Origin: CAVSNH01 sp963729275
GTDB lineage: Bacteria; Actinomycetota; Acidimicrobiia; Acidimicrobiales; RAAP-2
Direction: 5' to 3'
Assembly (NCBI GenBank): GCA_963729275.1
Contig: CAVSNH010000013.1
Location: forward strand, 186,001 to 250,000
Length of the DNA stretch: 64,000 nucleotides
Part shown: piece by piece, positions 40,547-50,032 of the stretch
Numbering within the stretch: the first letter of the stretch is position 1
Layout: the number at the start of each line of letters is the position of its first letter
Translations under genes and position numbers: made by a program
Notes under the pieces: generated by a model
The model's database searches: none
The model's input: only the letters and a program-made list of their open reading frames with translations
Told to the model about the DNA's origin: nothing

Positions 40547-42298
40547 ATGGGACGATCTGGTCGATTTCTCACCGCCGCGGCACTTGTCGCCGTCGCCGCC
40601 GTCACCCTGGTGGCGTGCAGTAGCAGCAGCACCAGCAGCCCGACCACGGGAGCGGTGAAGACCGGCGGCACCCTCACCATGGCCCTCGACGAGGATCTGT
40701 CCGGGTTCAACATCAACACGTCCGCCGCTGACGAGTTCGTGCTCCAGGAGATCCTGGACCTGGTCTGGCCCCAGGCGTTCATCGTCAACAGCAACCTTCA
40801 GCCGGTCCTGAACACGCAGTTGCTCACGAGCGCCACAGAGACCAGCACTAGCCCCCAGACGATCGTCTACAACATCAACCCGAAGGCTGTCTGGCAGGAC
40901 GGAACGCCCATCAACGCCGACGACTTCATCTACAACTGGCAGGCCCAGAGCGGGAACCCAGCCTGGACCGACGTCGGCGGCCAGCCTTATGACGCGGCCT
41001 CGACGACCGGCTACGACCAGATTGCCTCCGTGACCGGATCCAATCCACCCAACGGCGCCGCTTGCGACCCGGGCTCTGCCGCCGACCGCAACGCCGGGCT
41101 CTGTCCCAACGGCGACACCGTGACGATCAAGTACACCACCCCCTTCGCCGACTGGAAGAGCTTGTTCACCAACATCGTCCCGGCCCACATCGCCCGCACC
41201 GTGGGTTGGAACACCGGGTTCTCCGGCCCGTCCCAGACCATCTCGGGGAGCTGGTACGAGATCCAGAGCTACGCCACCAACGCGTCGGTCGTCCTCGTGC
41301 GCAACCCGAAGTACTGGAGCACCCCGGGCAAGCTGGACAAGGTCGTCTTCCAGTTCTTCTCGGACGACACCCAGGAGGTGCCGGCCCTGCAGAACAACGA
41401 GGTCCAGATCATCAACCCGTCCACGGTGAACAACTCCATCGTGCAAACTGCAGCTCAGGTTCCGGGCGTCACCCGCCAGACCCTGCCTGGCCTCGAGTTC
41501 GAGCACTTCGATTTCAACGAGGCCGACCCCTACCTGGCCAAGTTGCAGGTGCGTCAGGCCATCGCCTACGGCACCAATCGCCCGGAGATCATCTCCCATA
41601 CCGTGGGTGAGATCTCGTCCGGCATCCAGCCCCTTGGGAACCGGATGTTCGTGAACTCCCAGGCGCCGTACGTGAACAACGGGAGTCAATACGACACGGT
41701 GAACGTGGCCAAGGCCGAGTCGCTGCTGTCAGGACTGGGCTTCAAGAAGGTAAACGGCTACTACGAGCCAAACTACGGGCCGCAGTCCGGTTCGCCCCTC
41801 ACGTTCACCATCCAATCGACCTCGGGTAACACTATCCGGGCCGAGACCGAGCAGCTCTTCCAGGCCCAGATGAAGACGATCGGCATCAAGATCAACATCC
41901 AGAACTACGACGCCAACACCTTCTTCGGGACCAACCTGCCCAACGGGACGTACCAGATCGCCGAGTTCGCCTGGGTGTCGTCGCCCTTCACCTCGGGGAA
42001 CCAATCGATCTACTGCTCGTACACCAACACGGCCGACTGCGGTGAGAACTGGATTCACTACGCCAACCCGCAGGTGGACAAGTTGATGAAGGAGGGCACG
42101 CAAGCCTCATCCCAGGCCCAGGAAGCGGCCGACTACAACGCGGCCGACAAGATCCTCTGGCAGGACATGGCCACCCTGCCCCTGTACCAGAAGCCGCAGT
42201 ACTTCGCCTACTCCAGCAAGTACGCCAACATCGTCCCGAACACATCCGAGGTTGGTGTGCCGTGGAACGGCAACCTCTGGGGCGTCAAGGCATCTTGA
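40547..42298 (+). CDS. ABC transporter substrate-binding lipoprotein (oligopeptide/dipeptide type)
   Basis: ATG 40547 has a GGAG site upstream; the signal (LTAAALVAVAAVTLVACSS) ends in a lipobox. The 583-residue product is the SBP_bac_5 family: GGTLTMALDEDLSGFNINTS, then WQDGTPINADDFIYNWQAQ, and RQAIAYGTNRPEIISHTVGE. It captures oligopeptides or similar ligands outside the membrane. It is the first gene of a five-gene operon with two permeases and two ATPases, and a 15-bp hairpin follows it. Confidence 0.93.
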   Translation: MGRSGRFLTAAALVAVAAVTLVACSSSSTSSPTTGAVKTGGTLTMALDEDLSGFNINTSAADEFVLQEILDLVWPQAFIVNSNLQPVLNTQLLTSATETSTSPQTIVYNINPKAVWQDGTPINADDFIYNWQAQSGNPAWTDVGGQPYDAASTTGYDQIASVTGSNPPNGAACDPGSAADRNAGLCPNGDTVTIKYTTPFADWKSLFTNIVPAHIARTVGWNTGFSGPSQTISGSWYEIQSYATNASVVLVRNPKYWSTPGKLDKVVFQFFSDDTQEVPALQNNEVQIINPSTVNNSIVQTAAQVPGVTRQTLPGLEFEHFDFNEADPYLAKLQVRQAIAYGTNRPEIISHTVGEISSGIQPLGNRMFVNSQAPYVNNGSQYDTVNVAKAESLLSGLGFKKVNGYYEPNYGPQSGSPLTFTIQSTSGNTIRAETEQLFQAQMKTIGIKINIQNYDANTFFGTNLPNGTYQIAEFAWVSSPFTSGNQSIYCSYTNTADCGENWIHYANPQVDKLMKEGTQASSQAQEAADYNAADKILWQDMATLPLYQKPQYFAYSSKYANIVPNTSEVGVPWNGNLWGVKAS

Positions 42299-42325
42299 CG
42301 CAGGCCTGACAATCGAGTGGGACGT

Positions 42326-42358
42326 CATCGGGGGACGGGCTTGGCCCGTCCCCCGATG
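42326..42358 (+). terminator. Strong 15-bp hairpin between the binding-protein and permease genes
   Basis: A perfect 15-bp stem with a 3-base loop (CATCGGGGGACGGGC, TTG, then its complement) lies in the 127-bp gap before the first permease gene. No U tract follows, so rather than a full terminator it may protect or trim the upstream mRNA and keep binding protein in excess over membrane parts. Confidence 0.65.
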
Positions 42359-42425
42359 TGCGCCCCGACAGGGACAGCGGTGCTAGACCGAGGGGCAATG
42401 GACGGGGACAGCTGAGGATCGGCGG

Positions 42426-43403
42426 ATGCTCGGGTACATCATGCGCCGCATCGCGGTCAGCATCGTCGTGCTGTTCCTCGCCACCATCCTGGTGTTCATC
42501 CTCGTTGCCGAGTCCGGCAACCCCCTGGCCATCCTCAGGGCCAACCCCCACATTCCGCGGGCGACCATCCTCGCCCGCGAGAAGCTCCTCCACCTCAACG
42601 ACCCGCTGTGGCAGCGCTACTGGATCTGGTTCTCCCACGCCATCCGCGGCGATTTCGGAACCACGATCGCCGGTCTGCCCGTCGAGCCGCAACTGATCTC
42701 CCACCTGCTCGTGACCCTTCGTATGGTCATCCTGGCCACGCTCATCTCCATCGTGCTCGCCATCGGCGTCGGCGTCTATGCCGCCCTCCGCCAGGGGCGC
42801 CTGGCCGACCACACGGCAACCGTCACCAACTTCCTTTTTTTGGCCGCTCCGACCTTCGTGATCGGCCTCCTGCTCAAGGAGTTCGTGGCCATCCCCTTGG
42901 ACGAGCACACCAACACCACGATCTTCTACACGAGTGGTGACCAGAGCCCGACCCTCACCGGGTCGTTCATCCAACGGGTGCCCGACTATGCGGCCCACAC
43001 GGCGCTACCGGTCATCACGCTCATCCTCGTGACCTACTCCTCGTGGGCCATCTATCAACGAGCGTCGATCCTCGAAACTTTGAACAGCGACCATGTGCGG
43101 CTGGCCCGATCGAAGGGCCTGGCACCCCGCCGGGTCCTCTTCCGCCACATTCTCCGTAACGCCCTCATCCCGGTCACGACGGTCATCGCCCTCGACTTTG
43201 CCGCCGTCCTCGGGGGCGCCATTGTCACCGAGATAGTCTTCGGGTGGCAGGGCCTGGGCCAGTGGTACTTGCAGGGCGTCACCACCCTCGACACCAACAT
43301 CACCCTGGCCTACCTGCTCGTCACGGCCACATTCGTGATCCTGTTCAATCTTCTGGCCGACATCATCTACGCCTATCTCGACCCGAGGATCCGTTATGAC
43401 TGA
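42426..43403 (+). CDS. ABC transporter permease (DppB/OppB type)
   Basis: The 325-residue protein has six or seven membrane helices and the BPD_transp_1 EAA-like loop (VRLARSKGLAPRRVLFRHIL, RNALIPVTTVIALDF). N-terminal MRRIAVSIVVLFLATILVFI is typical for OppB-type subunits. It forms the channel with the next gene's product; their reading frames overlap by eight bases, ensuring equal amounts. Confidence 0.93.
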   Translation: MLGYIMRRIAVSIVVLFLATILVFILVAESGNPLAILRANPHIPRATILAREKLLHLNDPLWQRYWIWFSHAIRGDFGTTIAGLPVEPQLISHLLVTLRMVILATLISIVLAIGVGVYAALRQGRLADHTATVTNFLFLAAPTFVIGLLLKEFVAIPLDEHTNTTIFYTSGDQSPTLTGSFIQRVPDYAAHTALPVITLILVTYSSWAIYQRASILETLNSDHVRLARSKGLAPRRVLFRHILRNALIPVTTVIALDFAAVLGGAIVTEIVFGWQGLGQWYLQGVTTLDTNITLAYLLVTATFVILFNLLADIIYAYLDPRIRYD

Positions 43404-44391
43404 GATCCCCGGCCTCTCCCCCGGCGAAGACCTCCGGTCGATCGGCACGACCGAAGCCGGTATGCACACGATCCCGAGCGTCGGGCCGGCCGACCCTCAT
43501 TCCGCACCTGATTCATCCGGCCTCGCCGAGGAGAGTCGTGGCCAGTTGGCCACGGTCGCCTGGCGGTTCATCCACAGCCCCATGGCCATCACCGGCCTCG
43601 CCATCTTCGCTGTCCTTGCCATCAGCAGCGTGCTCGTCGGGGCCTTCTGGCACTACAACTACACGGCCATCACCAACACCTTGAACGCCCCGCCGTCCTG
43701 GTCTCACCCGATGGGGACCAACGCCATCGGCGGCGACCTTTTCGCCCAGGTCATGCACGGCACGCTGCAGGACATCGAGATCGCCCTGACGGTGGCCGTG
43801 GTGGCCACCAGCCTCGGGACCCTCATCGGCGCCACCGCCGGTTTCTACCGCGGCAAGACGGACACCCTCCTCATGCGGTTCGTCGACCTCATCCTTGTCA
43901 TCCCGGTGCTCGCCATCCTCATCGTGCTGGCCAACAAGGTGTCCAAGGAGTCGAGCGACTGGTTCTACTTGGCCCTCATCATCGGCCTCGTGTCATGGAC
44001 GTACGTGGCCCGGCTGGTGCGGGCCGACTTCCTCTCGCTACGCGAACGCGATTTCGTCGAGGCGAGCCGAGCGCTCGGAGCCACCAACCGGCGAATCATC
44101 GTCCGCCACATGCTGCCCAACGCCTTCGGGCCCATCATCGTCAACGCCACCATCACCGTGGCCTTGAGCATCGTGCTCGAGTCCACCCTCTCCTTCCTCG
44201 GGCTCGGCATCCAGCCGCCCAACGTCTCCCTCGGCCTCCTCGTCGACCAGGGCCAGGACTCGGCGACGACCGAGTGGTGGCTCTTCGTCTTCCCGGTGAT
44301 CTTCCTCGTCATCCTCATCCTCTCGATCTTCTTCGTGGGCGACGGACTGCGGGAGGCACTCGACCCCAGAAAGAGCCGGGTACGTGCCTGA
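43396..44391 (+). CDS. ABC transporter permease (DppC/OppC type)
   Basis: The 331-residue protein has a long cytoplasmic N-terminus, then MAITGLAIFAVLAISSVLVG, the OppC_N-type loop SHPMGTNAIGGDLFAQVMHG, and the EAA loop FVEASRALGATNRRIIVRHM, LPNAFGPIIVNATI. It is the partner permease of DppB and is coupled to its neighbours on both sides by eight-base overlaps. Confidence 0.93.
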   Translation: MTEIPGLSPGEDLRSIGTTEAGMHTIPSVGPADPHSAPDSSGLAEESRGQLATVAWRFIHSPMAITGLAIFAVLAISSVLVGAFWHYNYTAITNTLNAPPSWSHPMGTNAIGGDLFAQVMHGTLQDIEIALTVAVVATSLGTLIGATAGFYRGKTDTLLMRFVDLILVIPVLAILIVLANKVSKESSDWFYLALIIGLVSWTYVARLVRADFLSLRERDFVEASRALGATNRRIIVRHMLPNAFGPIIVNATITVALSIVLESTLSFLGLGIQPPNVSLGLLVDQGQDSATTEWWLFVFPVIFLVILILSIFFVGDGLREALDPRKSRVRA

Positions 44392-45471
44392 GCCGGACCG
44401 CAACTCGGGCGAGATCCTTTCTGTCGAGAACCTCACCGTCACCTTCAAGACGGGCACCGGCGACGTCTACGCCGTGCGAGGCGTTGACTTCTCCCTCGCC
44501 CCTCACGAGGTGCTCGGCATCGTGGGAGAGTCCGGGTCGGGGAAATCGGTGACGGCCATGGCCACCATGGGCCTCCTCCCCCGCAACGCCGTCATCAACG
44601 GCTCGGTCCGCTACGAGGGGCGGTCGATCCTCGGCCTGAGCGAGAAGGAGCTCGCTCCAATACGGGGCGCCCAGATCGCCATGATCTTCCAGGACCCCAT
44701 GACCTCCCTCAACCCCGTCTACACAGTGGGTTGGCAGATCGCCGAAGCCATCCGCGCCCACCAGGACGTCTCCAAGGAGGAGGCCACCGACAAGGCCGTT
44801 GCCCTCCTGCGCACGGTGGGCATCCCCAACGCCGAGGCCCGGGTGTCCGACTACCCCCACGAGTTCTCCGGCGGGATGCGCCAGCGGGTGGTCATCGCCA
44901 TCGCCATGGCCAACGATCCGACAGTCATCCTGGCCGACGAGCCGACCACCGCACTCGACGTGACCGTCCAGGCCCAGGTGCTGAGCTCACTACGCACCGC
45001 CCTCGAGCAGACTGGCGCCGCCCTCCTGCTCATCACCCACGACCTCGGCGTCATCGCCGGCTTCGCCGACCGTGTACTCGTCATGTACGCCGGGCGGCCC
45101 GTCGAGGTGGGCACGGCCGAGGACGTCTTCTATCGGCCAGCCATGCCCTACACCCACGGGTTGCTCGGCTCGCTGCCCCGGCTGGACAGCGACGAGCGGG
45201 AGCCGTTGCGGCAGATCCCCGGCGCCCCACCGTCGATGACGGCCGAGCCGGTCGGCTGCCCCTTCGCCCCCCGGTGTCCGCTTCGGGCCGACATCTGCGA
45301 GACCGAGGAGCCGCCCCTTCGCCCGGTGGGCCCGTCGGGGAACGGCGCCGGTGAGGCCGTCGGCGCCGCCTCCGCCCACGTCGCCGCCTGCCACTTCGCC
45401 GACCAGGTGGTGGGGATGCCGGTGGCCTCGATGTTCCCGGCCACTTCGGTCGACCAGGAAGAAGTGGCGTC

Positions 45472-45475
<4 letters not shown>
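44384..45475 (+). CDS. ABC transporter ATP-binding protein (DppD/OppD type)
   Basis: GTG 44384 overlaps the permease stop. The 363-residue product has Walker A GESGSGKSVT, signature FSGGMRQRV, Walker B VILADEPTTALD, and the C-terminal oligopeptide-type iron-sulfur-like cysteine cluster (GCPFAPRCPLRADICET). It hydrolyses ATP for the transporter. It overlaps the next ATPase gene by four bases. Confidence 0.94.
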
Positions 45476-46560
<1,085 letters not shown>

Positions 46561-46669
46561 GGAACGCCGGGCAGCGCTCCACGTCGGGACCACACGGTCA
46601 AGCGCAGCGTGAAGGCGAACGACAGCCCAGGGCTGATTGCGAGAGGCCACTAGGTAGGCGGCACCGTCC

Positions 46670-47626
46670 TTATCGATACCCAAGCTCGCGGATGAGCGGC
46701 CCGCACGAGATGCGGAGGAGCAGCGCGAAAGGGAGGTTCGACAGCTGTCGTCCAGCGCCGATCGAGGAGGTGAACACCTGGGAACCGAGCGGCTCGTCAG
46801 CCGGAGGAGTCCTCGTGGCAGCAGCTTTCGTAGGATTCAACGCCCCATCGCTGGTCCCGTCGGGTCGTTCCTCCGGCCGGGTTCGCTTCTCTCCCGGGCG
46901 GCGACCTCCGAGTGGCGCCGGATTGAACTGCAGCACTCGGTGGTCCCACGGCTCCTCAAGCCACTCGACCAACTCTCGCATCACCTGCTCGGGCGAACGA
47001 ACCAGTTTCTCATACCGAATTTCGAAGTAGCGGTCCGGGTGGGCGGCGCCAAACTGGCGAGCTCGCTGCACATGCAGCGGCCACAATCGTGTCGCCCGAA
47101 AGGCACTGCGTAGGCCCCAACGACGCCGCCAGGAATCGATGACGTCGCGCGGATCGCGGATCACATGAACGATCTGGCAGTTCGGGAAGAGTGTATCGAG
47201 GAAATCCGTAATCACGGCGTAGCTAGGGCTCTTGTCCACCCACCGGGTCTTGCCAAGCTGCGCAGCGCGTCGGACGTGCAGCCATAGGAACAGGTCGCGG
47301 AGGTGGGCGTGCCATTCCTCCTCCGATATCAAAAATTGGGTCAGCTGAAGGTGCTGGCGCTCCAAATCCGCAATGTGACGCATGAAGAGCGTCTCGGGAC
47401 CACAACTGATATTCGGGTGCGCGTCCAACATCATTTTCACGAGGGTGGTTCCTGAGCGGGGGCACCCTACGATGAAGGCGGGCCGGGAGCGGTATAACGC
47501 TGACTCGGCCTCGTCGAAACCGGTCACGTTTGTCACGCTCACGGAGCCTAACGGGGATGGACGCGTTGAGTTGCATGGCGGCCTCGCAAAAGTCTCGTCG
47601 TACGCTCTTGTGATCGCCACGGCCAC
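46670..47626 (-). CDS. Sulfotransferase family protein
   Basis: The 318-residue protein has the PAPS-binding blocks: FIVGCPRSGTTLVKMMLDAH (5'-phosphosulfate loop) and VHVIRDPRDVIDSWRRRW (3'-phosphate loop), with a WVDKSPSYAVI segment between. It should transfer sulfate from PAPS to a small molecule or glycan. The region has clearly lower G/C at third positions than its neighbours and lies beside a tRNA and a gene fragment, which suggests recent transfer. Confidence 0.88.
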   Translation of the reverse strand: MAVAITRAYDETFARPPCNSTRPSPLGSVSVTNVTGFDEAESALYRSRPAFIVGCPRSGTTLVKMMLDAHPNISCGPETLFMRHIADLERQHLQLTQFLISEEEWHAHLRDLFLWLHVRRAAQLGKTRWVDKSPSYAVITDFLDTLFPNCQIVHVIRDPRDVIDSWRRRWGLRSAFRATRLWPLHVQRARQFGAAHPDRYFEIRYEKLVRSPEQVMRELVEWLEEPWDHRVLQFNPAPLGGRRPGEKRTRPEERPDGTSDGALNPTKAAATRTPPADEPLGSQVFTSSIGAGRQLSNLPFALLLRISCGPLIRELGYR

Positions 47627-47712
47627 CAGACGCGGTGATTGATTTCGACGCGCGGTGCACGTTCCTTCGAGTGGTCCGCGGTTAATGGTCCGCAGCGGCT
47701 GGTCAGTGTCAG

Positions 47713-47859
47713 ATGGTCACGCACGACCAGCGCGCGACAGCCGACCGCGACGCCTTCCTGAGCGGAGCCATGGCTCCCGATCTGGTGAGCCCCTTCAACG
47801 TCCGCCACCCCGACGAGCGCTGGCGTCCCACGATCCGCGCCGATCGCGCCCGGAAGCTT
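47713..47859 (+). pseudogene. 5' gene fragment beside tRNA-Asn
   Basis: From ATG 47713 about 49 codons (MVTHDQRATADRDAFLSGAM, then LVSPFNVRHPDERW) have almost only G or C at third positions, like the surrounding core genes. Near 47,859 this pattern collapses although the frame stays open to 47,928 close to tRNA-Asn. It therefore looks like the start of a once longer gene cut by recombination. I do not recognise it. Confidence 0.4.
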
Positions 47860-47916
47860 GACTCAAGTAGACAGTGGGAGCACCGAAGCTCTCACCACGC
47901 ACGGCAAGGGTGGAAG

Positions 47917-47989
47917 CTCCGGGGGTGAGACTCGAACTCACAACCTAGCGGTTAACAGCCGCTTGCTCTGCCGATTGAGCTACCCCGGA
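47917..47989 (-). tRNA. tRNA-Asn (anticodon GTT)
   Basis: The reverse strand forms acceptor TCCGGGG/CCCCGGA, D stem GCTC/GAGC, anticodon stem AGCGG/CCGCT with loop CTGTTAA (anticodon GTT), and T arm GTGAG-TTCGAGT-CTCAC. Discriminator is G, as expected for Asn. No CCA is encoded. Confidence 0.97.
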
Positions 47990-48113
47990 AGATGGCGCCA
48001 GCGGGCAATGCGAGCAGTGGCCGGGCCCCGAGCGAGAGCAGCGACCTTAGCCGCTCGGAGCCAGTCAGAACCAGGGTGCATCGGTGGCCGAGAGTGGGGC
48101 AAAATGTCGTCCG

Positions 48114-48497
48114 ATGAAGCTCCGCATCGCCGCCACCGTGGCCGCCTTCGCCCTCGGGTACGGGGTGGGCACGGCGACCGGCCGCCGCCAGGCTCGGCAG
48201 CTGGCGCAGCTGGCCGGCCGGGCGGGGCGATCGGTCCCGGTGACCGGGACGGCCAACTTCGTCGGCGACAAAGCCACCGCCGCGGCCCGCCTCACCCTCG
48301 AGTGGATGAAGGACGTGGCCGGCACCGCCCTCGGCTGGCGCAACGGCGACGAGGCGGCCGACGCCATCGTGATCGACCTGGCCGAAGAGCTGGCCCAGGC
48401 CATCAACGGCTACGGGCACTCGCCGGGTGACAGTGCGTCCTGGCCGGTCGGCATCGGCAGTCGCCGGGAGCACCTGTCGAACGCGGCCGGGGGCTAG
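48114..48497 (+). CDS. Small membrane-anchored conserved hypothetical protein
   Basis: From ATG 48114 the 127-residue product starts MKLRIAATVAAFALGYGVGT, an N-terminal helix with a Gly zipper, followed by a basic stretch (GRRQARQLAQLAGRAGR) and a helical acidic part. This looks like a single-pass anchor with a cytoplasmic body. It faces the sigma factor gene tail to tail. Function unknown. Confidence 0.65.
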   Translation: MKLRIAATVAAFALGYGVGTATGRRQARQLAQLAGRAGRSVPVTGTANFVGDKATAAARLTLEWMKDVAGTALGWRNGDEAADAIVIDLAEELAQAINGYGHSPGDSASWPVGIGSRREHLSNAAGG

Positions 48498-48523
48498 GCG
48501 GTCCGCTCCCGCCCGGATCTGGT

Positions 48524-50032
48524 TCAGTCCTCGTCGAGGTAGTCGCGGAGCAGTTGAGCGGACTCCGGCCGTCGTAGCTTGGCCAGCGTCTTGGCCTCGA
48601 TCTGGCGGATCCGCTCGCGGGTCACCCCGAAGGTCGAGCCGACCTCTTCGAGAGTCCGAATCTTGCCGTCCTCGAGCCCGAAGCGGAGGCGGACCACGTC
48701 CTGCTCGCGTGGCGATAGGTGGCGCAGCGCCTCGCGGACGGCGTCGTCGAGCATCATCCGGGCGGCGGCGTCGTCGGGGACGACAGCTTCGCGGTCCTCG
48801 ATGAGGTCGGAGAGACTGAAGTCCTCCTCATCGCCCATCGGCTGCTCGAGCGAGACCGTGTCCTGGTTGATGCGCTGGATCTCCCGTACTCGCTCGATGG
48901 TGAAGTCCACCCGCCCGGCAACCTCCTCGGCGCTCGGCTCACGTCCGAGCTCCTGGACAAGCTGCCGTTGGGCCCAGACCACCTTGTTGATGGTCTCGAC
49001 CATGTGGACAGGGATCCGGATGGTGCGGGCCTGGTCGGCGATGGCCCGCGTGATGGCCTGGCGGATCCACCAGGTGGCGTAGGTCGAGAACTTGAAGCCT
49101 TTGGTGTGATCGAACTTCTCAACGGCTCGCATGAGCCCGAGGTTGCCCTCCTGGATGAGGTCGAGGAAGGCGAGGCCCCGGTTTCGATACCGCTTGGCGA
49201 TGGACACGACGAGGCGCAGGTTGGCCTCGATGAGCGCCTCCTTGGCCTGCTGGCCGCGGCGTACGAGCATCTGCTCGCGGGTGCGGCTGCGGGTGTTGAC
49301 CTCACCGTCGGCCTCGGCGGCGGTGATGCGGACCGCAGCCTCGTTGCCGGCCAGGATCCGCTCGGCCAACTCGACCTCGAGCCCGGCGTCGAGGAGCTTG
49401 ACCTTGCCGATCTCCTTCAGGTACATGTGCACCGGGTCGGCGCTCGATCCCGAGAACCCCTCGTCTCCCGAGCTCTCCGCCGCCGCCCGGCGGCTGCCCA
49501 ACTTCTGGCGGGGAGCGGGTCGGCGGGCGCTGGATCGACCGGGATCGGACACGGAGGTCACCCGTGGTGACCGCGGAACCTCTGGCATGACGTCGGGCTT
49601 TGCGTTTCCGATCCCGTCGGCGGCCGGCTCGCCGTCGACGATGGGCGCGGGCGTCGCCGCCGGTATCCCGGTGGCTTCCTCGACCACCTCGTCCTCGAAG
49701 GCCACGCCGGCGGAGCGGATGCGCTCGATGATCTCCGAGATGACCTCGGCCCGGAGCTCGACGGAGCGCAATGCGTCGACCACGTCGTGCTGCGTTAACG
49801 AGCCGTGGCGTCGGCCCTGGCGAAGTAATAGATCGAGCTGCTCGGGTGGCACCCCGGCCAGCGGCGCAACGGGTGCAGTGCGCGGCGGAGCACCGTCCGT
49901 CGACCCTCGCTCGTCGCCCGATAAACCGGTGCCGCCGTCGTCACCCGCTTCGTCATCGATGGAATCGACCCCGGCGCCGTCCTGACCTGTCCCGCCAAGC
50001 GGTCGGGGGGGCGACTCCTGACCGGTGATCAC
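48524..50032 (-). CDS. rpoD: Primary sigma factor of RNA polymerase (RpoD/SigA)
   Basis: The 502-residue protein has a low-complexity N-terminus, region 1.2 (DPVHMYLKEIGKVKLLDAGL), region 2 (LIEANLRLVVSIAKRYRNRG, LAFLDLIQEGNLGLMRAVEK), region 3 (RIPVHMVETINKVVWAQRQL) and region 4 (REQDVVRLRFGLEDGKIRTL, then GVTRERIRQIEAKTLAKLRR). This is the housekeeping group-1 layout, with -10 recognition through the conserved TYATWWIRQAI helix. GTG 50032 overlaps the dnaG stop by four bases. It directs most transcription in the cell. Confidence 0.96.
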   Translation of the reverse strand: MITGQESPPRPLGGTGQDGAGVDSIDDEAGDDGGTGLSGDERGSTDGAPPRTAPVAPLAGVPPEQLDLLLRQGRRHGSLTQHDVVDALRSVELRAEVISEIIERIRSAGVAFEDEVVEEATGIPAATPAPIVDGEPAADGIGNAKPDVMPEVPRSPRVTSVSDPGRSSARRPAPRQKLGSRRAAAESSGDEGFSGSSADPVHMYLKEIGKVKLLDAGLEVELAERILAGNEAAVRITAAEADGEVNTRSRTREQMLVRRGQQAKEALIEANLRLVVSIAKRYRNRGLAFLDLIQEGNLGLMRAVEKFDHTKGFKFSTYATWWIRQAITRAIADQARTIRIPVHMVETINKVVWAQRQLVQELGREPSAEEVAGRVDFTIERVREIQRINQDTVSLEQPMGDEEDFSLSDLIEDREAVVPDDAAARMMLDDAVREALRHLSPREQDVVRLRFGLEDGKIRTLEEVGSTFGVTRERIRQIEAKTLAKLRRPESAQLLRDYLDED

